A DNA stretch of 64,000 bases, taken from the NCBI RefSeq assembly GCF_002240055.1, contig NZ_CP016753.1, positions 1,054,001 through 1,118,000 of the forward strand. The letters run 5' to 3'. The stretch's first letter is position 1. Every line of letters begins with the position of its first letter. Positions 42,598-51,810 of this stretch are shown here, in pieces. This DNA is from Leptotrichia sp. oral taxon 498. GTDB taxonomy: Bacteria > Fusobacteriota > Fusobacteriia > Fusobacteriales > Leptotrichiaceae. A program made the translations under genes and the position numbers. The notes beneath the pieces were generated by a model. That model made no database searches. It saw nothing but the letters and a program-made list of their open reading frames with translations, and had not been told where the DNA came from.

Positions 42598-43058
42598 GTA
42601 TTAAAGCAATTGAAAAAAGTTTGTATGATTTTTTGTGTGAGGAATTTAAGGAAGCTGAATCTCAAATACAAATATTTCGTGGAGCATTGCCTATCAGGAG
42701 ATATAGTGAGATTGATAAAAATAGTGGACAAAGAAAGCCACTTTTTCCTTGCGTGACTTTGAGATTATTAAATTCCAGACAAATTACGGAAGGAATGGAC
42801 AGTTATGATTGCGATGCTACTTTTGAAATAATCGTTGGTACTAAAAATGAGGATTATATTGACAATCTTTATAGATGTGAGGAAATTAGAAAAAAACTTT
42901 TAGGTAAAGTTTATGATGAAAACGGCTGGGCGATACGGGAAGATAAAGAATTTAAGTATGAGTTATATTGTGACGAGTTTGGAGATTTTATATTTTCAAG
43001 AATTACATTTACAGTTTGGGATTATCCTGTCGAGCCTGAAATTTTGAAGGAGGAATAA
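42594..43058 (+). CDS. Tail terminator or tail-completion protein
   Basis: 154 aa with SIKAIEKSLYDFLCEEF, then beta strands (LFPCVTLRLLNSRQ, ATFEIIVGTKN) and a C-terminal beta part (ITFTVWDYPVEPEI). Order in the tail cluster matches tail terminator. Four-base overlap with Z. Confidence 0.7.
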   Translation: MSIKAIEKSLYDFLCEEFKEAESQIQIFRGALPIRRYSEIDKNSGQRKPLFPCVTLRLLNSRQITEGMDSYDCDATFEIIVGTKNEDYIDNLYRCEEIRKKLLGKVYDENGWAIREDKEFKYELYCDEFGDFIFSRITFTVWDYPVEPEILKEE

Positions 43059-43297
43059 TGGAAGATAAAAAGCAATATATTTATTTGGGAGATACACTTG
43101 AATTTAAAGATATTAGATTTACAAAAGGTGTTATTTACTACAGCAATGAAGTAATTGAAGCAAAACTTGAGAAATATCCGCTTTTGAAAAGAACTTTGGT
43201 GGATGTTAATCAAGCTAGTGAAGCATTACAAAATGAAAAATTGCTTGAAACGGTAACACAGCAAATTAAAGACCAAATAAGAGAGGAGGCTGAATAA
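43058..43297 (+). CDS. Small tail-cluster protein, 79 aa
   Basis: MEDKKQYIYLGDTLEFKDIR..., beta start (YIYLGDTLEF) then helical end (EKLLETVTQQIKDQIRE). One-base overlaps on both sides. Unknown. Confidence 0.65.
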   Translation: MEDKKQYIYLGDTLEFKDIRFTKGVIYYSNEVIEAKLEKYPLLKRTLVDVNQASEALQNEKLLETVTQQIKDQIREEAE

Positions 43298-44742
43298 TGG
43301 GTTACAAACACGGAACTTATCAAACTGAGACATCGAGTGACATATCACTACCGATAGTGCTGGATTATGGGCATTTTATTGTAGGGACTGCACCGATGAA
43401 TAAAGTGAAAAAAGAAAACAGAAGAGTGAATGAAATTGTAAGGCTAGGAACTTATAAAGAAGCTATTCAGTATTTTGGAGACACTTACGATTTGGATTTT
43501 TCAATTTCACAAGCGATAAAAGTATTTTTTGAGTTGTATAAAGTAGCGCCACTTTATGTTGTGAATATCTTGGATCTCGAAAAACATAAAACGGTTAAAA
43601 AAACTCAAAATGATTTGAGTTTAACAAATGGTAAAGTTGTTATTCCAAACCACAAATTGATAACAGATACATTAGTGGTTAAAGAAAATGCGACATCACA
43701 AGTTATTTCAGACGCTGTAACGATGTGGACAGATGAAGGACTTGAAATATATGCTAAACCGTCAAATGGGACTAAAATTGATATTGAATATGAAGAAATT
43801 GACTTGTCAAAAGTAACGAAAGCACAGGCTTTAGGCGGATACGATATTTCAACAATGAAAAGAACTGGATTAGAATTATTAGATGAAGTTTATTTAAAAT
43901 ATTCGGAATTACCAGCTTTCATTGATATTCCAGATTTTTCAAGCGATAGTGAAGTTGCTGCAATTATGCAAACAAAAGCTAAAAATATAAACGGGAATAT
44001 GTTTGAAGCAGTTGCATTGATTAATGCGCCGATTGACAAGCCTTATGACCAAATCCCAAAATGGAAAGATGACAACAATATTAACGGAAATGACCAAATT
44101 GTGTTGTATGGAACATTGGGATTGGCTGGTAAAAAATATATTCAGTCTATTCAGTATGCTGCTTTGTCGTTATCAGTAGATAATGAAAATGGTGGAGTGC
44201 CATCACAAACTCCGTCTAATTATTCATATAAATGCGACAGTTTATATTGGAAAAATTCGAGTGGAAATCTTGAAGAAATAATCTTAGACAAAGAGCAACA
44301 AGCTAATTTATTAAATAAAAATGGAGTGGTAACTGCTATTAATTTTAAAGGTTGGCGTTGCTGGGGGTCTGAAACAGCACTTAATCCAATGGCAACAGAT
44401 CCGAAAGACAAATTTATATACACTCGTAGAATGTTTAAGTATATAGGGAATGAATTGGTTATAAGCTATTTTGATAAAGTGGATAAGAAATTTTCTAAAA
44501 AATTAGCCGAAACAGTAACAAAATCAATGAATATTAGATTAAATGCTATTGTGGCTAGAAATGATTTGTTAAGTGCAAGTGCGACTTTATCAAGCGAGGA
44601 TAACGACCCTATTAACGTTATGAATGGTGATATAACTTGGGTTATTAAGCTAGGAGTAATTCCAGGCATGAAATCAGCAACATTTAAGAAAAAATATGAT
44701 GTAGACGCATTGACTGAGTTTGCGAAGAGTTTAGGAAAATAG
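43297..44742 (+). CDS. Contractile tail sheath protein
   Basis: 481 aa. Sheath family: FIVGTAPMN (about 29-37) near the start, a variable middle (IYAKPSNGTKIDIEY), and the C-terminal region with RRMFKYIGNELVISYF and GDITWVIKLGVIPGMKSATF that holds the inner ring. Shows that the phage is a myovirus with a contractile tail. Confidence 0.92.
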   Translation: MGYKHGTYQTETSSDISLPIVLDYGHFIVGTAPMNKVKKENRRVNEIVRLGTYKEAIQYFGDTYDLDFSISQAIKVFFELYKVAPLYVVNILDLEKHKTVKKTQNDLSLTNGKVVIPNHKLITDTLVVKENATSQVISDAVTMWTDEGLEIYAKPSNGTKIDIEYEEIDLSKVTKAQALGGYDISTMKRTGLELLDEVYLKYSELPAFIDIPDFSSDSEVAAIMQTKAKNINGNMFEAVALINAPIDKPYDQIPKWKDDNNINGNDQIVLYGTLGLAGKKYIQSIQYAALSLSVDNENGGVPSQTPSNYSYKCDSLYWKNSSGNLEEIILDKEQQANLLNKNGVVTAINFKGWRCWGSETALNPMATDPKDKFIYTRRMFKYIGNELVISYFDKVDKKFSKKLAETVTKSMNIRLNAIVARNDLLSASATLSSEDNDPINVMNGDITWVIKLGVIPGMKSATFKKKYDVDALTEFAKSLGK

Positions 44743-44755
44743 GAGGAATGAAGAA

Positions 44756-45283
44756 ATGGCTAAAAAGAAACTGCCTTTAGGAATTGTTGACGCTGACCTT
44801 TATGTCAATGGTTCAAACGCATTAGAAGGAGTTGGAGTAGTAGAACTTCCGAATGTAGAATCAGCAACAATAACAACTGAACAATTTGGTATGGCTGCTG
44901 AATTTGAAGCTCCGTTAATTGGACATTATAAAAAGATGTCGGCTAAGGTAAAAATGGACAGTATGAATGACACATTATTAAATTTTAATAATAATGACTC
45001 AATCACACTAGAGTGTTTGGGAGCTTTGCAACAGTTAGATAGAATGACGCACTCACCAAAAATAACTGGTGCAGATGCAACATTAAAGGGATTTATCACA
45101 AAATTTGATGGTCCAAAAGTTGAAAATGGTAAAAAATTTGAAGGTTCGTTTGATTTGAGTATTACTTATTATAAATTAACGATAAATGGTAAAACAATCA
45201 TTGAAATTGATGTATTGAACGGAATTTCAAATGTAAATGGAAGTTTTAACAATATCATAAGACAATTATTAGGACATATTTAG
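44756..45283 (+). CDS. Major tail tube protein (FII of P2)
   Basis: 175 aa beta-rich: LGIVDADLYVNGSNALEGVGVVEL (in segments), FGMAAEFEAPLIGHYKKMSA, and SFDLSITYYKLTINGKTIIEID. P2 FII/Mu tube family, the inner tube. Confidence 0.9.
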   Translation: MAKKKLPLGIVDADLYVNGSNALEGVGVVELPNVESATITTEQFGMAAEFEAPLIGHYKKMSAKVKMDSMNDTLLNFNNNDSITLECLGALQQLDRMTHSPKITGADATLKGFITKFDGPKVENGKKFEGSFDLSITYYKLTINGKTIIEIDVLNGISNVNGSFNNIIRQLLGHI

Positions 45284-45293
45284 GAGGATAAGA

Positions 45294-45623
45294 ATGATTA
45301 TAAAATTAACAAAAGAATATGAATTAGGAAGTAAAAAATATAAAGAAATAGATTTAAAACTGGATAATTTAACAGGAGCAGATTTATTAGAATGTGGAAA
45401 AGATTATAAATCAAGAATGAAATCTAATGCTGAAAACTTTAAAGATTTTGATGACGCTTGGGCATTGACTGTAGCTGAAAGGGCATCAGGTATTAAATAT
45501 GGGCATTTAATGACCTTAGGTGCTGAAGACTTTTTAAAAGTGGTAAATCAAACTAAGAATTTTTTAGTAAAAGGTTGGGGAACGGACGAAGACAAGGACG
45601 AGAAAGCTCCAACGGAAGCATAA
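45294..45623 (+). CDS. Tail assembly chaperone, upstream part (E-like)
   Basis: 109 aa: beta-helical start (LTKEYELGSKKYKEIDLKLD), then DDAWALTVAERASGIKYGHL. Corresponds to P2 gpE/Mu gp41. Near its end, T-TTT-TTA (45560-45566) is a canonical -1 slippery heptamer, so a fraction of ribosomes should continue into the next frame. Confidence 0.85.
   Translation: MIIKLTKEYELGSKKYKEIDLKLDNLTGADLLECGKDYKSRMKSNAENFKDFDDAWALTVAERASGIKYGHLMTLGAEDFLKVVNQTKNFLVKGWGTDEDKDEKAPTEA
45560..45566 (+). promoter_or_regulatory. -1 programmed frameshift site
   Basis: T TTT TTA in the E frame. After slipping, the frame reads SKRLGNGRRQG... into the downstream ORF without a stop. Same arrangement as P2 E+E'. Confidence 0.78.
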
Positions 45624-45796
45624 CAGATGATTTTTTAGACTTGATTACAGATTTATTGAGCGGACTTAACTATTTTAAAATGAATATCAGTTATGAAACG
45701 CTTATGAAATGTACATTTGATGAGCTGGATTACTGGATAGCAAGGGCTAATAAGTTGATTGAGGATGAAAAGGCAAGGCAAGAAGAGAGTGAATAA
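45566..45796 (+). CDS. Tail assembly chaperone extension (E' part), made by frameshift
   Basis: Continues from the slippery site to DEKARQEESE. Carries FLDLITDLLSGLNYFKMN, then FDELDYWIARANKLIE. It lacks its own ribosome site before residue 1, supporting frameshift expression. The fusion would be about 167 aa. Such proteins guide tape measure folding. Confidence 0.78.
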   Translation, partial: SKRLGNGRRQGRESSNGSITDDFLDLITDLLSGLNYFKMNISYETLMKCTFDELDYWIARANKLIEDEKARQEESE

Positions 45797-45806
45797 AAAA
45801 AGGGGA

Positions 45807-46013
45807 TTAGTCGTCCCCACCAATGAAAACTGATGAAAATTTAAATAGAACTACGATAAGAGCTATAACTGTGATTACAGGACTTATAGCAAACATAAAT
45901 GATATAAATATAAATAAGAAAAATAATGATGGAATAGATACAACTAGACCAAATAATATTATTAAAGTCATTTCTAGCGGAGTATATTTTTTATCTGATT
46001 TATTAATTTTCAT
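45807..46013 (-). CDS. Reverse-strand membrane protein inside the tail operon
   Basis: 68 aa with two long hydrophobic segments (MTLIILFGLVVSIPSLFFLF and VITVIALIVVLFKF). Start ATG 46013 with AGAGGTG, TATAAT about 25 bases upstream on its strand. It lies against the flow of the tail genes, so it is probably expressed from the prophage; an exclusion gene is plausible. Confidence 0.65.
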   Translation of the reverse strand: MKINKSDKKYTPLEMTLIILFGLVVSIPSLFFLFIFISFMFAISPVITVIALIVVLFKFSSVFIGGDD

Positions 46014-46076
46014 AAAAATCACCTCTTTGATTTATTTAATATATTATACCATATTTAAGAGAAAAGGAGGAATATT

Positions 46077-49000
46077 GTGGCAAAAAATTTGGAACTGAAC
46101 ATAGTTCTGGGTGCGGCAGTAGCTAGTGCTATTAGTGGAATGAGCCAAGTTGCAAATGCTTTAAAAAATACGACGAAATCTGTCAAAGAATTTGAAAAAG
46201 AAATCAAAAGCATGGAAAAAGCACAAAAAGCGTTTCAAAATATGGACAAGGCTCGTGACGGATTAAATAAAATTAATTCGGAGTATAAAAAGGCAGCTGA
46301 ACATTTGCAAAAATTGAAAGCCGAATATGAAAGAACTGGAAGCAGTAATAAACAACTGGCTAAGGAAATAGAACAGGCTGAAAAAAATGTTGGAAAATTG
46401 AATAAGCAAAAAGAACGACAACAGCATGTATTTGAAGCTGCAAGAAGCAAGATAGAAGCGGAAGGCGCTAGTTTATCTAACTACAGAAACAAGGTTCAGG
46501 AAGTTGAAAAAGAAATCGAGAAAATGAACAAACTGAAAGAAGCTCAAAAAAGATACGATGCTAGACAAGAAACTGTTGGAAAAATGAAAGACTTTGGAGA
46601 TAAGCAAATAATGCAAGGTATGGGAATGGCTGGAGCTTTGGCTGTTCCTGTTAAACTGGCAGTTGATCTAGAAAATGCTCAAGCAGACTTAAAAAAAGTT
46701 GCTGATTTTAGTTCTAAAAAAATGGAAGATGGATTTTACAAAGCTATGAGAAACTTTAGTGAAAACAGTCCATTATCTCAAGTAGAATTATTTCAAATTG
46801 CAGGAGCAGGGGCTCAAGCGGGAATAAAAACAGATGAATTGGAAAGATATACTAAAGATGCAGCTAAAATTAAAGTTGCTTTTGATATGAACACTGAGGC
46901 AGCAGGAAACTTTTTGGCGAAAACAAGGGCACAACTTAATTTGGATCAGAATGGAGTAATGCAGTATGCTAATGTAATTAATTATTTAGCAAACACCGTG
47001 GCTGTCACAGCTCCAGAAGTAGCAGATATTTCAAGCAGAGTCGCAGGATTAGGTGGAATGGCTGGTATTTCCAAAGAAGGAGTTGCGGCATTAGGAGCAA
47101 GTTTAGTATCATTTTCTGTTCCATCTGAAGTTGCGGCTACTGGATTAAAAAATATATCACTAGGATTAATGGCTGGAAGTTCGGCAACAAAAAGTGCAAG
47201 AGCAGCTTTCAAATCTTTAGGATTAGACGCAGAAGATGTAGCTAAAAGAATGACAAAAGACGGAGAAGGAACTTTAGTTGATGTTTTTCAAAGAATAAAA
47301 AAACTTCCCAAGGATGTTCAAGCTGCGACACTTAAAAATTTATTCGGTAAAGAATCTATTCAATCAGCATCTGAATTAGCAAACCATATTGATGATGTTA
47401 GTGCGAACATGAAAAAAGCTCATGACAGAGCAAAAACAGCCGGAAGTGTCGATAAGGAATACAACCAAAGATTAAAAACAATGGGAAATGCTTTTTCAAC
47501 TTTAAAAAATAGAGTTGTAAACATGGGTGTAGATTTAGGTTCGGCATTAGGTCCAAGTTTAGTTCAAGTTGCAAATTCTATTGGTCCACTTATTACTAAA
47601 TTTTCTCAATTAATACAAAAACATCCGCAATTAACTGCAAATATTCTAAAAGCTGTAGCGGGATTTGCAGCATTTAAAATAGGTATTGGTGGATTAGCTA
47701 AAGGATTTGCACCAGTTTTTAGTGGAATATCTAAAGGAATTCATATATTTGATGAGTTTAAAGCGGCTGGAAGTTTTGCTGAAGGATTTAAAACGGCATT
47801 TCCGACAATATCTAAAATTGGCTCAATGTTCAAAAAAGTAGGCTTGGCGATCAAAGCGGCTTTTATGGCAAATCCTGTTATTTTAATAATTGTTGCAATA
47901 GTGGCTGTTATAGCAATTGTTGTAGTTTTATATAATAAATGTGCTTGGTTTAGGAATGGAGTGAATGCGATATTTAAAGCAGTAGCTAACTTTATAAAAC
48001 AAGTCTGGCAAGGGATCAAACCAACTGTAATGAACGTGATAACAGGAATAAAAAATATTGTTAAACAAGGTGTTGATTTTATTAAACTAGTTTGGAAAAT
48101 AATTAAACCGACAGTAATGGAGGTGTGGAATGCTATTAAGATGGCAGCAAGTGTTGCAATGAAAGGAATAACGATACTTGTAAAAGCATCTATCGCTGTT
48201 TTAAAAGCTATATGGAGAGTTTTGAAACCTGTTGTGGTTGCTGTTTGGAATGCAATCAAAGCAGTTGTGCTTGTGGTGATTAAAATAATAGCTGTATATA
48301 TTAAGACATACATTAATATTATAAAAGTGGCTTGGAAAGTATTGACAATAGCTGTAAAGGTTGTATGGACCGTGATAAAAGCTGTAATTTTAGTTGTTAT
48401 TGTTGCTATTGTCGTTGTAATCAGGACAAATATTATGATAATAAAAACTATATGGAAAGGTTTAGTTGCAGTTGCACGATTTGTTTGGAATGCAATTAAA
48501 GGTGTGGTTATTCCTGTATGGAATGCTATTAAATCAACGGCAATAGCATTGTGGAACGGTTTGAAATCCGGAATAACAGCAGTAGGTTCATTCTTTAAAT
48601 CAACCTGGGAAGGAATAAAAGGAGCTGCAATCGCTGTATGGAATGGTATTAAATCAGCATTTGATGCAGTTGCTTCTGGATTGAAAAGTGCAATCAGTGG
48701 TGTTGTAAAATTTTTCACGGATAAATGGAACGGATTGAAAAATATGGTTTCAAAAGGACTTGGAGCAGTTGGAGGACTTTTAGGATTTGGGAAAAATGCA
48801 GCAGGAACTAACTACTGGAGTGGAGGACTTACAACAGTAGCAGAACGTGGAGCTGAATTAATTCAAATACCTGGTAAACCAGCATTTTTAGCGGAACACG
48901 AAATGTTATTGAATTTACCTCGTGGTACTCAAATATTGAATAATCGTGAAACTAGAAATAGTTTTAGAGATAAAATTAGTGAACTAAAAGAGAGAATGTC

Positions 49001-49154
49001 AGGGCTTAGAAGCAATGAAGGTTCAAGCAGCGGAGATGTTATCAATATTAGCATAACAGTAAATGGAAATGCCGATACAAGTGCAATTGAGAAAGCAGTA
49101 ATGAGGGCATTGGCGAAAGCTAAAAATAAAAAAGAAAGGACGGCGTTTGGATAA
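46077..49154 (+). CDS. Tape measure protein
   Basis: 1025 aa, GTG start with GGAGG upstream. Long coiled coil (about 20-170), the phage-tail TP901/tape measure core (about 205-470), a hydrophobic region (about 590-640), then about eight imperfect repeats of about 34 residues carrying (V/I)WNAIK or related cores (about 640-890), and a C-terminal end with PGKPAFLAEHEMLLNLPRG. Sets tail length. The repeats are a marked feature of this protein. Confidence 0.93.
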   Translation: MAKNLELNIVLGAAVASAISGMSQVANALKNTTKSVKEFEKEIKSMEKAQKAFQNMDKARDGLNKINSEYKKAAEHLQKLKAEYERTGSSNKQLAKEIEQAEKNVGKLNKQKERQQHVFEAARSKIEAEGASLSNYRNKVQEVEKEIEKMNKLKEAQKRYDARQETVGKMKDFGDKQIMQGMGMAGALAVPVKLAVDLENAQADLKKVADFSSKKMEDGFYKAMRNFSENSPLSQVELFQIAGAGAQAGIKTDELERYTKDAAKIKVAFDMNTEAAGNFLAKTRAQLNLDQNGVMQYANVINYLANTVAVTAPEVADISSRVAGLGGMAGISKEGVAALGASLVSFSVPSEVAATGLKNISLGLMAGSSATKSARAAFKSLGLDAEDVAKRMTKDGEGTLVDVFQRIKKLPKDVQAATLKNLFGKESIQSASELANHIDDVSANMKKAHDRAKTAGSVDKEYNQRLKTMGNAFSTLKNRVVNMGVDLGSALGPSLVQVANSIGPLITKFSQLIQKHPQLTANILKAVAGFAAFKIGIGGLAKGFAPVFSGISKGIHIFDEFKAAGSFAEGFKTAFPTISKIGSMFKKVGLAIKAAFMANPVILIIVAIVAVIAIVVVLYNKCAWFRNGVNAIFKAVANFIKQVWQGIKPTVMNVITGIKNIVKQGVDFIKLVWKIIKPTVMEVWNAIKMAASVAMKGITILVKASIAVLKAIWRVLKPVVVAVWNAIKAVVLVVIKIIAVYIKTYINIIKVAWKVLTIAVKVVWTVIKAVILVVIVAIVVVIRTNIMIIKTIWKGLVAVARFVWNAIKGVVIPVWNAIKSTAIALWNGLKSGITAVGSFFKSTWEGIKGAAIAVWNGIKSAFDAVASGLKSAISGVVKFFTDKWNGLKNMVSKGLGAVGGLLGFGKNAAGTNYWSGGLTTVAERGAELIQIPGKPAFLAEHEMLLNLPRGTQILNNRETRNSFRDKISELKERMSGLRSNEGSSSGDVINISITVNGNADTSAIEKAVMRALAKAKNKKERTAFG

Positions 49155-49375
49155 TGGCTAACGTTAGAGTTTACAGGACACAAAGTGGTGACACTTGGGA
49201 TTTGATAGCTTATAGAGTTTACGGAAGTGAAGGATATTATCATGACCTTATTAGAAGTAATTTAGCTTTAATCGACATCGCCGTTTTTGACGCAAATGTT
49301 CCAATTATTCTTCCTGAAATTGCTGAAGAAAGTGATAATGATACAAGTTTACCGCCGTGGAAGAGAGGTGAATAG
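49154..49375 (+). CDS. Tail protein X (LysM-like)
   Basis: 73 aa: VYRTQSGDTWDLIAYRVYG and IILPEIAEE with GDTWD, a short LysM-like fold as in P2 gpX. One-base overlap with the tape measure stop. Ends the tape end and baseplate. Confidence 0.88.
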   Translation: MANVRVYRTQSGDTWDLIAYRVYGSEGYYHDLIRSNLALIDIAVFDANVPIILPEIAEESDNDTSLPPWKRGE

Positions 49376-49377
49376 GA

Positions 49378-50241
49378 ATGGCTTTTGCTAGAAATATTAG
49401 GGTTATAGTTATATTTAATAAAGTTGATATTTCTGAAGAGGTAGCGCATTCTATTTCATCTCTTAACTACACGGACAATTCCAAAAATGCTATAGATGAT
49501 TTAGAAATAGAACTAGAAAATTTAGATTATAGATGGCTTAAAGAGTGGTATCCTGATGAGAACGCTCAACTACTTGTTGGAATCCATGAGGAACTGGAAA
49601 ACGAAACTAATTTTTTGGATTTGGGAACTTTTTATGTGGATGAGCCGACTTTTGAAGATCAGAAACTTACTTTAAAATGTTTAGCTTTACCGCTTGATCA
49701 AAATATTAGAGACCAAAAAAATAGTGTTGCTTGGGAGAGAGTAACATTAAAAGAACTGGTAATGCAAATTGCTAATAAGCATGAAATGAATGCAGAGCTT
49801 TATGCAGAAAATGTATTTTTTGAGAGATTAGATCAAAACAAAGAAACTGATTTGGCTTTTATTAATCGAGTTGTTAAAGAAATCGGATTAAACATGAAAG
49901 TGTCTGACGACAAAATAATTATTTTTGATGACGAAGAAATGGAAAAGAACGATACCATTGAAGTTTTTAATATTAAAGATTATCGAATTAGAAGTTTCAG
50001 CTTGAAAAAGAAAAATAAAGAGATTTATGATAAAGTTGAAGTTTCTTACTATGATCCTGATAAGAAAAAAGTTGTTAAGGAAATTATTACAAAAGAGGAA
50101 CTTGACAAGCGTAATGAAGTAACTACTGGGGATTCGGAAGAAAAGGAATCTAAAGCTAAAGATAGTAAGAAAACAAATAAGAAGAGTCAGAAAAAGACTA
50201 ACAAAAAGACAATTAAAAAGGTTAAATCTAAGAAAAAATAA
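49378..50241 (+). CDS. Baseplate hub gpD, N-terminal part (split by stop codon)
   Basis: 287 aa. The P2 gpD/T4 gp27-like fold is visible in beta-rich stretches (RNIRVIVIFNKVDIS, LLVGIHEELE, TFEDQKLTLKCLALP), VTLKELVMQIANKH and ERLDQNKETDLAFINRVVKEIG. After residue 250 it is Lys/Ser/Thr-rich. A TAA ends it; the next gene is in the same frame three codons later and holds the missing C-terminal domain. Confidence 0.85.
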   Translation: MAFARNIRVIVIFNKVDISEEVAHSISSLNYTDNSKNAIDDLEIELENLDYRWLKEWYPDENAQLLVGIHEELENETNFLDLGTFYVDEPTFEDQKLTLKCLALPLDQNIRDQKNSVAWERVTLKELVMQIANKHEMNAELYAENVFFERLDQNKETDLAFINRVVKEIGLNMKVSDDKIIIFDDEEMEKNDTIEVFNIKDYRIRSFSLKKKNKEIYDKVEVSYYDPDKKKVVKEIITKEELDKRNEVTTGDSEEKESKAKDSKKTNKKSQKKTNKKTIKKVKSKKK

Positions 50242-50250
50242 GAGGTTGAA

Positions 50251-50802
50251 ATGAAGAAAAATACAACTGGTAAGAAAAAAGGTAAAACGATTAAAGAATC
50301 AAAAGAAAAATTACAGAAGAAAGCTGAAAGTAAGAAGAAAAGAACTAAAAAAGAAAAAACCTTGAAAGTTAAAACTAAAGGGAAAACAGAACCAAAAAAA
50401 GTTGCAAAAAAGACTTTGAAAGACAATCTTAAACAAGAATATCAGATAACTTTAAATGTTGATGGAAGTACTAAATACTTAGCTGGAGCAATAATTGAGC
50501 TTGATGAAAGCTGGGGAAAGTTTGAAGGCAAATATGTAATTGACAAGGTAACGCACGAGATAAGCGGTGATTATACTTGCGAAATTACAGCAATGAAACT
50601 TGGAGCGAGAGAAAATGCAGAGAAAAAAGCAATAGCTCAAACTAAAGAAGAACAAAAGAAAAAAGAAGCTGAAAAAGCTAAGAAAAAAGGTTCTAAGAAA
50701 TCAAAAGCTAAAACAAGTTCTAAGAGCCGAAAAACTGTGAAAAAATCGACTAAAAAAGTAAGAGATAAGAAAAACACTAAAAGATCTAGTAAAAAGAAAT
50801 AG
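50251..50802 (+). CDS. Baseplate hub gpD, C-terminal part with Lys-rich tail
   Basis: 183 aa, own ATG with AGAGG site. Residues 1-68 Lys-rich, then the gpD C-terminal module YLAGAIIELDESWGKFEGKY and YVIDKVTHEISGDYTCEITA, then a second Lys/Ser-rich tail. In frame with the previous gene, only TAA plus three codons apart. Lys-rich linkers in a baseplate hub are unusual. Confidence 0.8.
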   Translation: MKKNTTGKKKGKTIKESKEKLQKKAESKKKRTKKEKTLKVKTKGKTEPKKVAKKTLKDNLKQEYQITLNVDGSTKYLAGAIIELDESWGKFEGKYVIDKVTHEISGDYTCEITAMKLGARENAEKKAIAQTKEEQKKKEAEKAKKKGSKKSKAKTSSKSRKTVKKSTKKVRDKKNTKRSSKKK

Positions 50803-50810
50803 AATTTTAT

Positions 50811-50865
50811 AGGACAATGACAATCAAATAATGACTGTGAAACTAAAATATTTGTTTTTGAGAGA
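50811..50865 (+). repeat. Cassette repeat R3
   Basis: AGGACAATGACAATCAAATA...TGACTGTGAAACTAAAATATTTG. Starts cassette C. Closely matches R4 at 58590 (about 50 bases, about 90 percent). Confidence 0.8.
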
Positions 50866-50934
50866 TAACAAGCAATTTTAATTTTTCTTAAAAATAAGGT
50901 ATAATATAATAAAATTATTTTTAGGAGGAATTTT

Positions 50935-51711
50935 ATGGCAATTTTTGTAATATTGTTTTTAGTATTATTTTTAATTCTAATATTTCAAATAATCAGATTG
51001 ATTTATTTTGCAATCAAGAAAAAGGAACTATCTAAAGAAGTGAAAAAAACTTGTATTGTATTTTTGTGTAATATATTTGCATTTATCTTAGTTGGGATAA
51101 CAGTACCCGAAAGCACAAAAAATGCAATTAAAAAAGAAGAAGAGTTAAAGAAAAAAGCTAAAGAGGCTAAGGAAACTAAAAAGAAAGTTGACAAAGAGAA
51201 GAAACAAGTTAAATTGGCTAGTCAAGACGACTTAAAATATGAAGTATTAAAAAATTCAAGAGATACAAGTAACTTAACTAAAAAAGAAAATACAATAGAT
51301 ATATTAGTTAAAGATAATATTTCTGAAGAAAATCTAAAGAAAGTAATGAGAAAAGCAGGAAAAGAGCAAATAAAAGATGCGGATATTCTGTTTATTCGTG
51401 CTTATGGAGATAAAAAGTTCTTTAATCTTGGTGGTGAAACACATGGAATGATAACTTATTATCCTGATGGAACTGTGAAAAATGAAACTTATACAGCTAA
51501 AAAAGAAATTCCAAGTGATAAAGAAAAAGATATTTATATTGATTATTCAAAAACACTTCATGAAACTTTAAAATCAAAAGGAAACTATACTAAACAAGAA
51601 GAAGAAAATATTGAAGAAAAAATCAATAAAAAAATAGCTAAGAAGTATGGAATTTCACCAGAAGAAGTAGAAAAAATCTTTGATAAAGTTGTTATTTATC
51701 AAGGTATGTAG
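50935..51711 (+). CDS. Membrane-anchored accessory protein of cassette C
   Basis: 258 aa. Two hydrophobic segments (FVILFLVLFLILIFQIIRLI and TCIVFLCNIFAFILVGIT), then a Lys/Glu coiled part, then an alpha/beta domain with ADILFIRAYGD, KFFNLGGETHGMITYYPDG and DIYIDYSKTLHETL. Unrecognised. It interrupts the order gpD to gpV, so it was inserted between tail genes; membrane exclusion is likely but unproven. Confidence 0.7.
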   Translation: MAIFVILFLVLFLILIFQIIRLIYFAIKKKELSKEVKKTCIVFLCNIFAFILVGITVPESTKNAIKKEEELKKKAKEAKETKKKVDKEKKQVKLASQDDLKYEVLKNSRDTSNLTKKENTIDILVKDNISEENLKKVMRKAGKEQIKDADILFIRAYGDKKFFNLGGETHGMITYYPDGTVKNETYTAKKEIPSDKEKDIYIDYSKTLHETLKSKGNYTKQEEENIEEKINKKIAKKYGISPEEVEKIFDKVVIYQGM

Positions 51712-51810
51712 TTTATAAAAAGGGAGATTATTTGTTCGTACTTTGTTAGAAACATTAGGAATAAAAGCAAATATGGATAGAGAAAAAGAAGGAGCATAAG
51801 ATTTAAAAGA

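Noticed and set aside
47741-48718. Long 325-codon open frame on the minus strand
   Set aside because: It lies wholly within the tape measure repeats; composition (Ile/Thr/Phe-rich) is that of a complement of the Val/Ala/Lys-rich repeats, and there is no ribosome site.
51720-51800. Short frame after the cassette C membrane gene
   Set aside because: No good start; the reading TLLETLGIKANMDREKEGA could be a remnant, but nothing supports expression.
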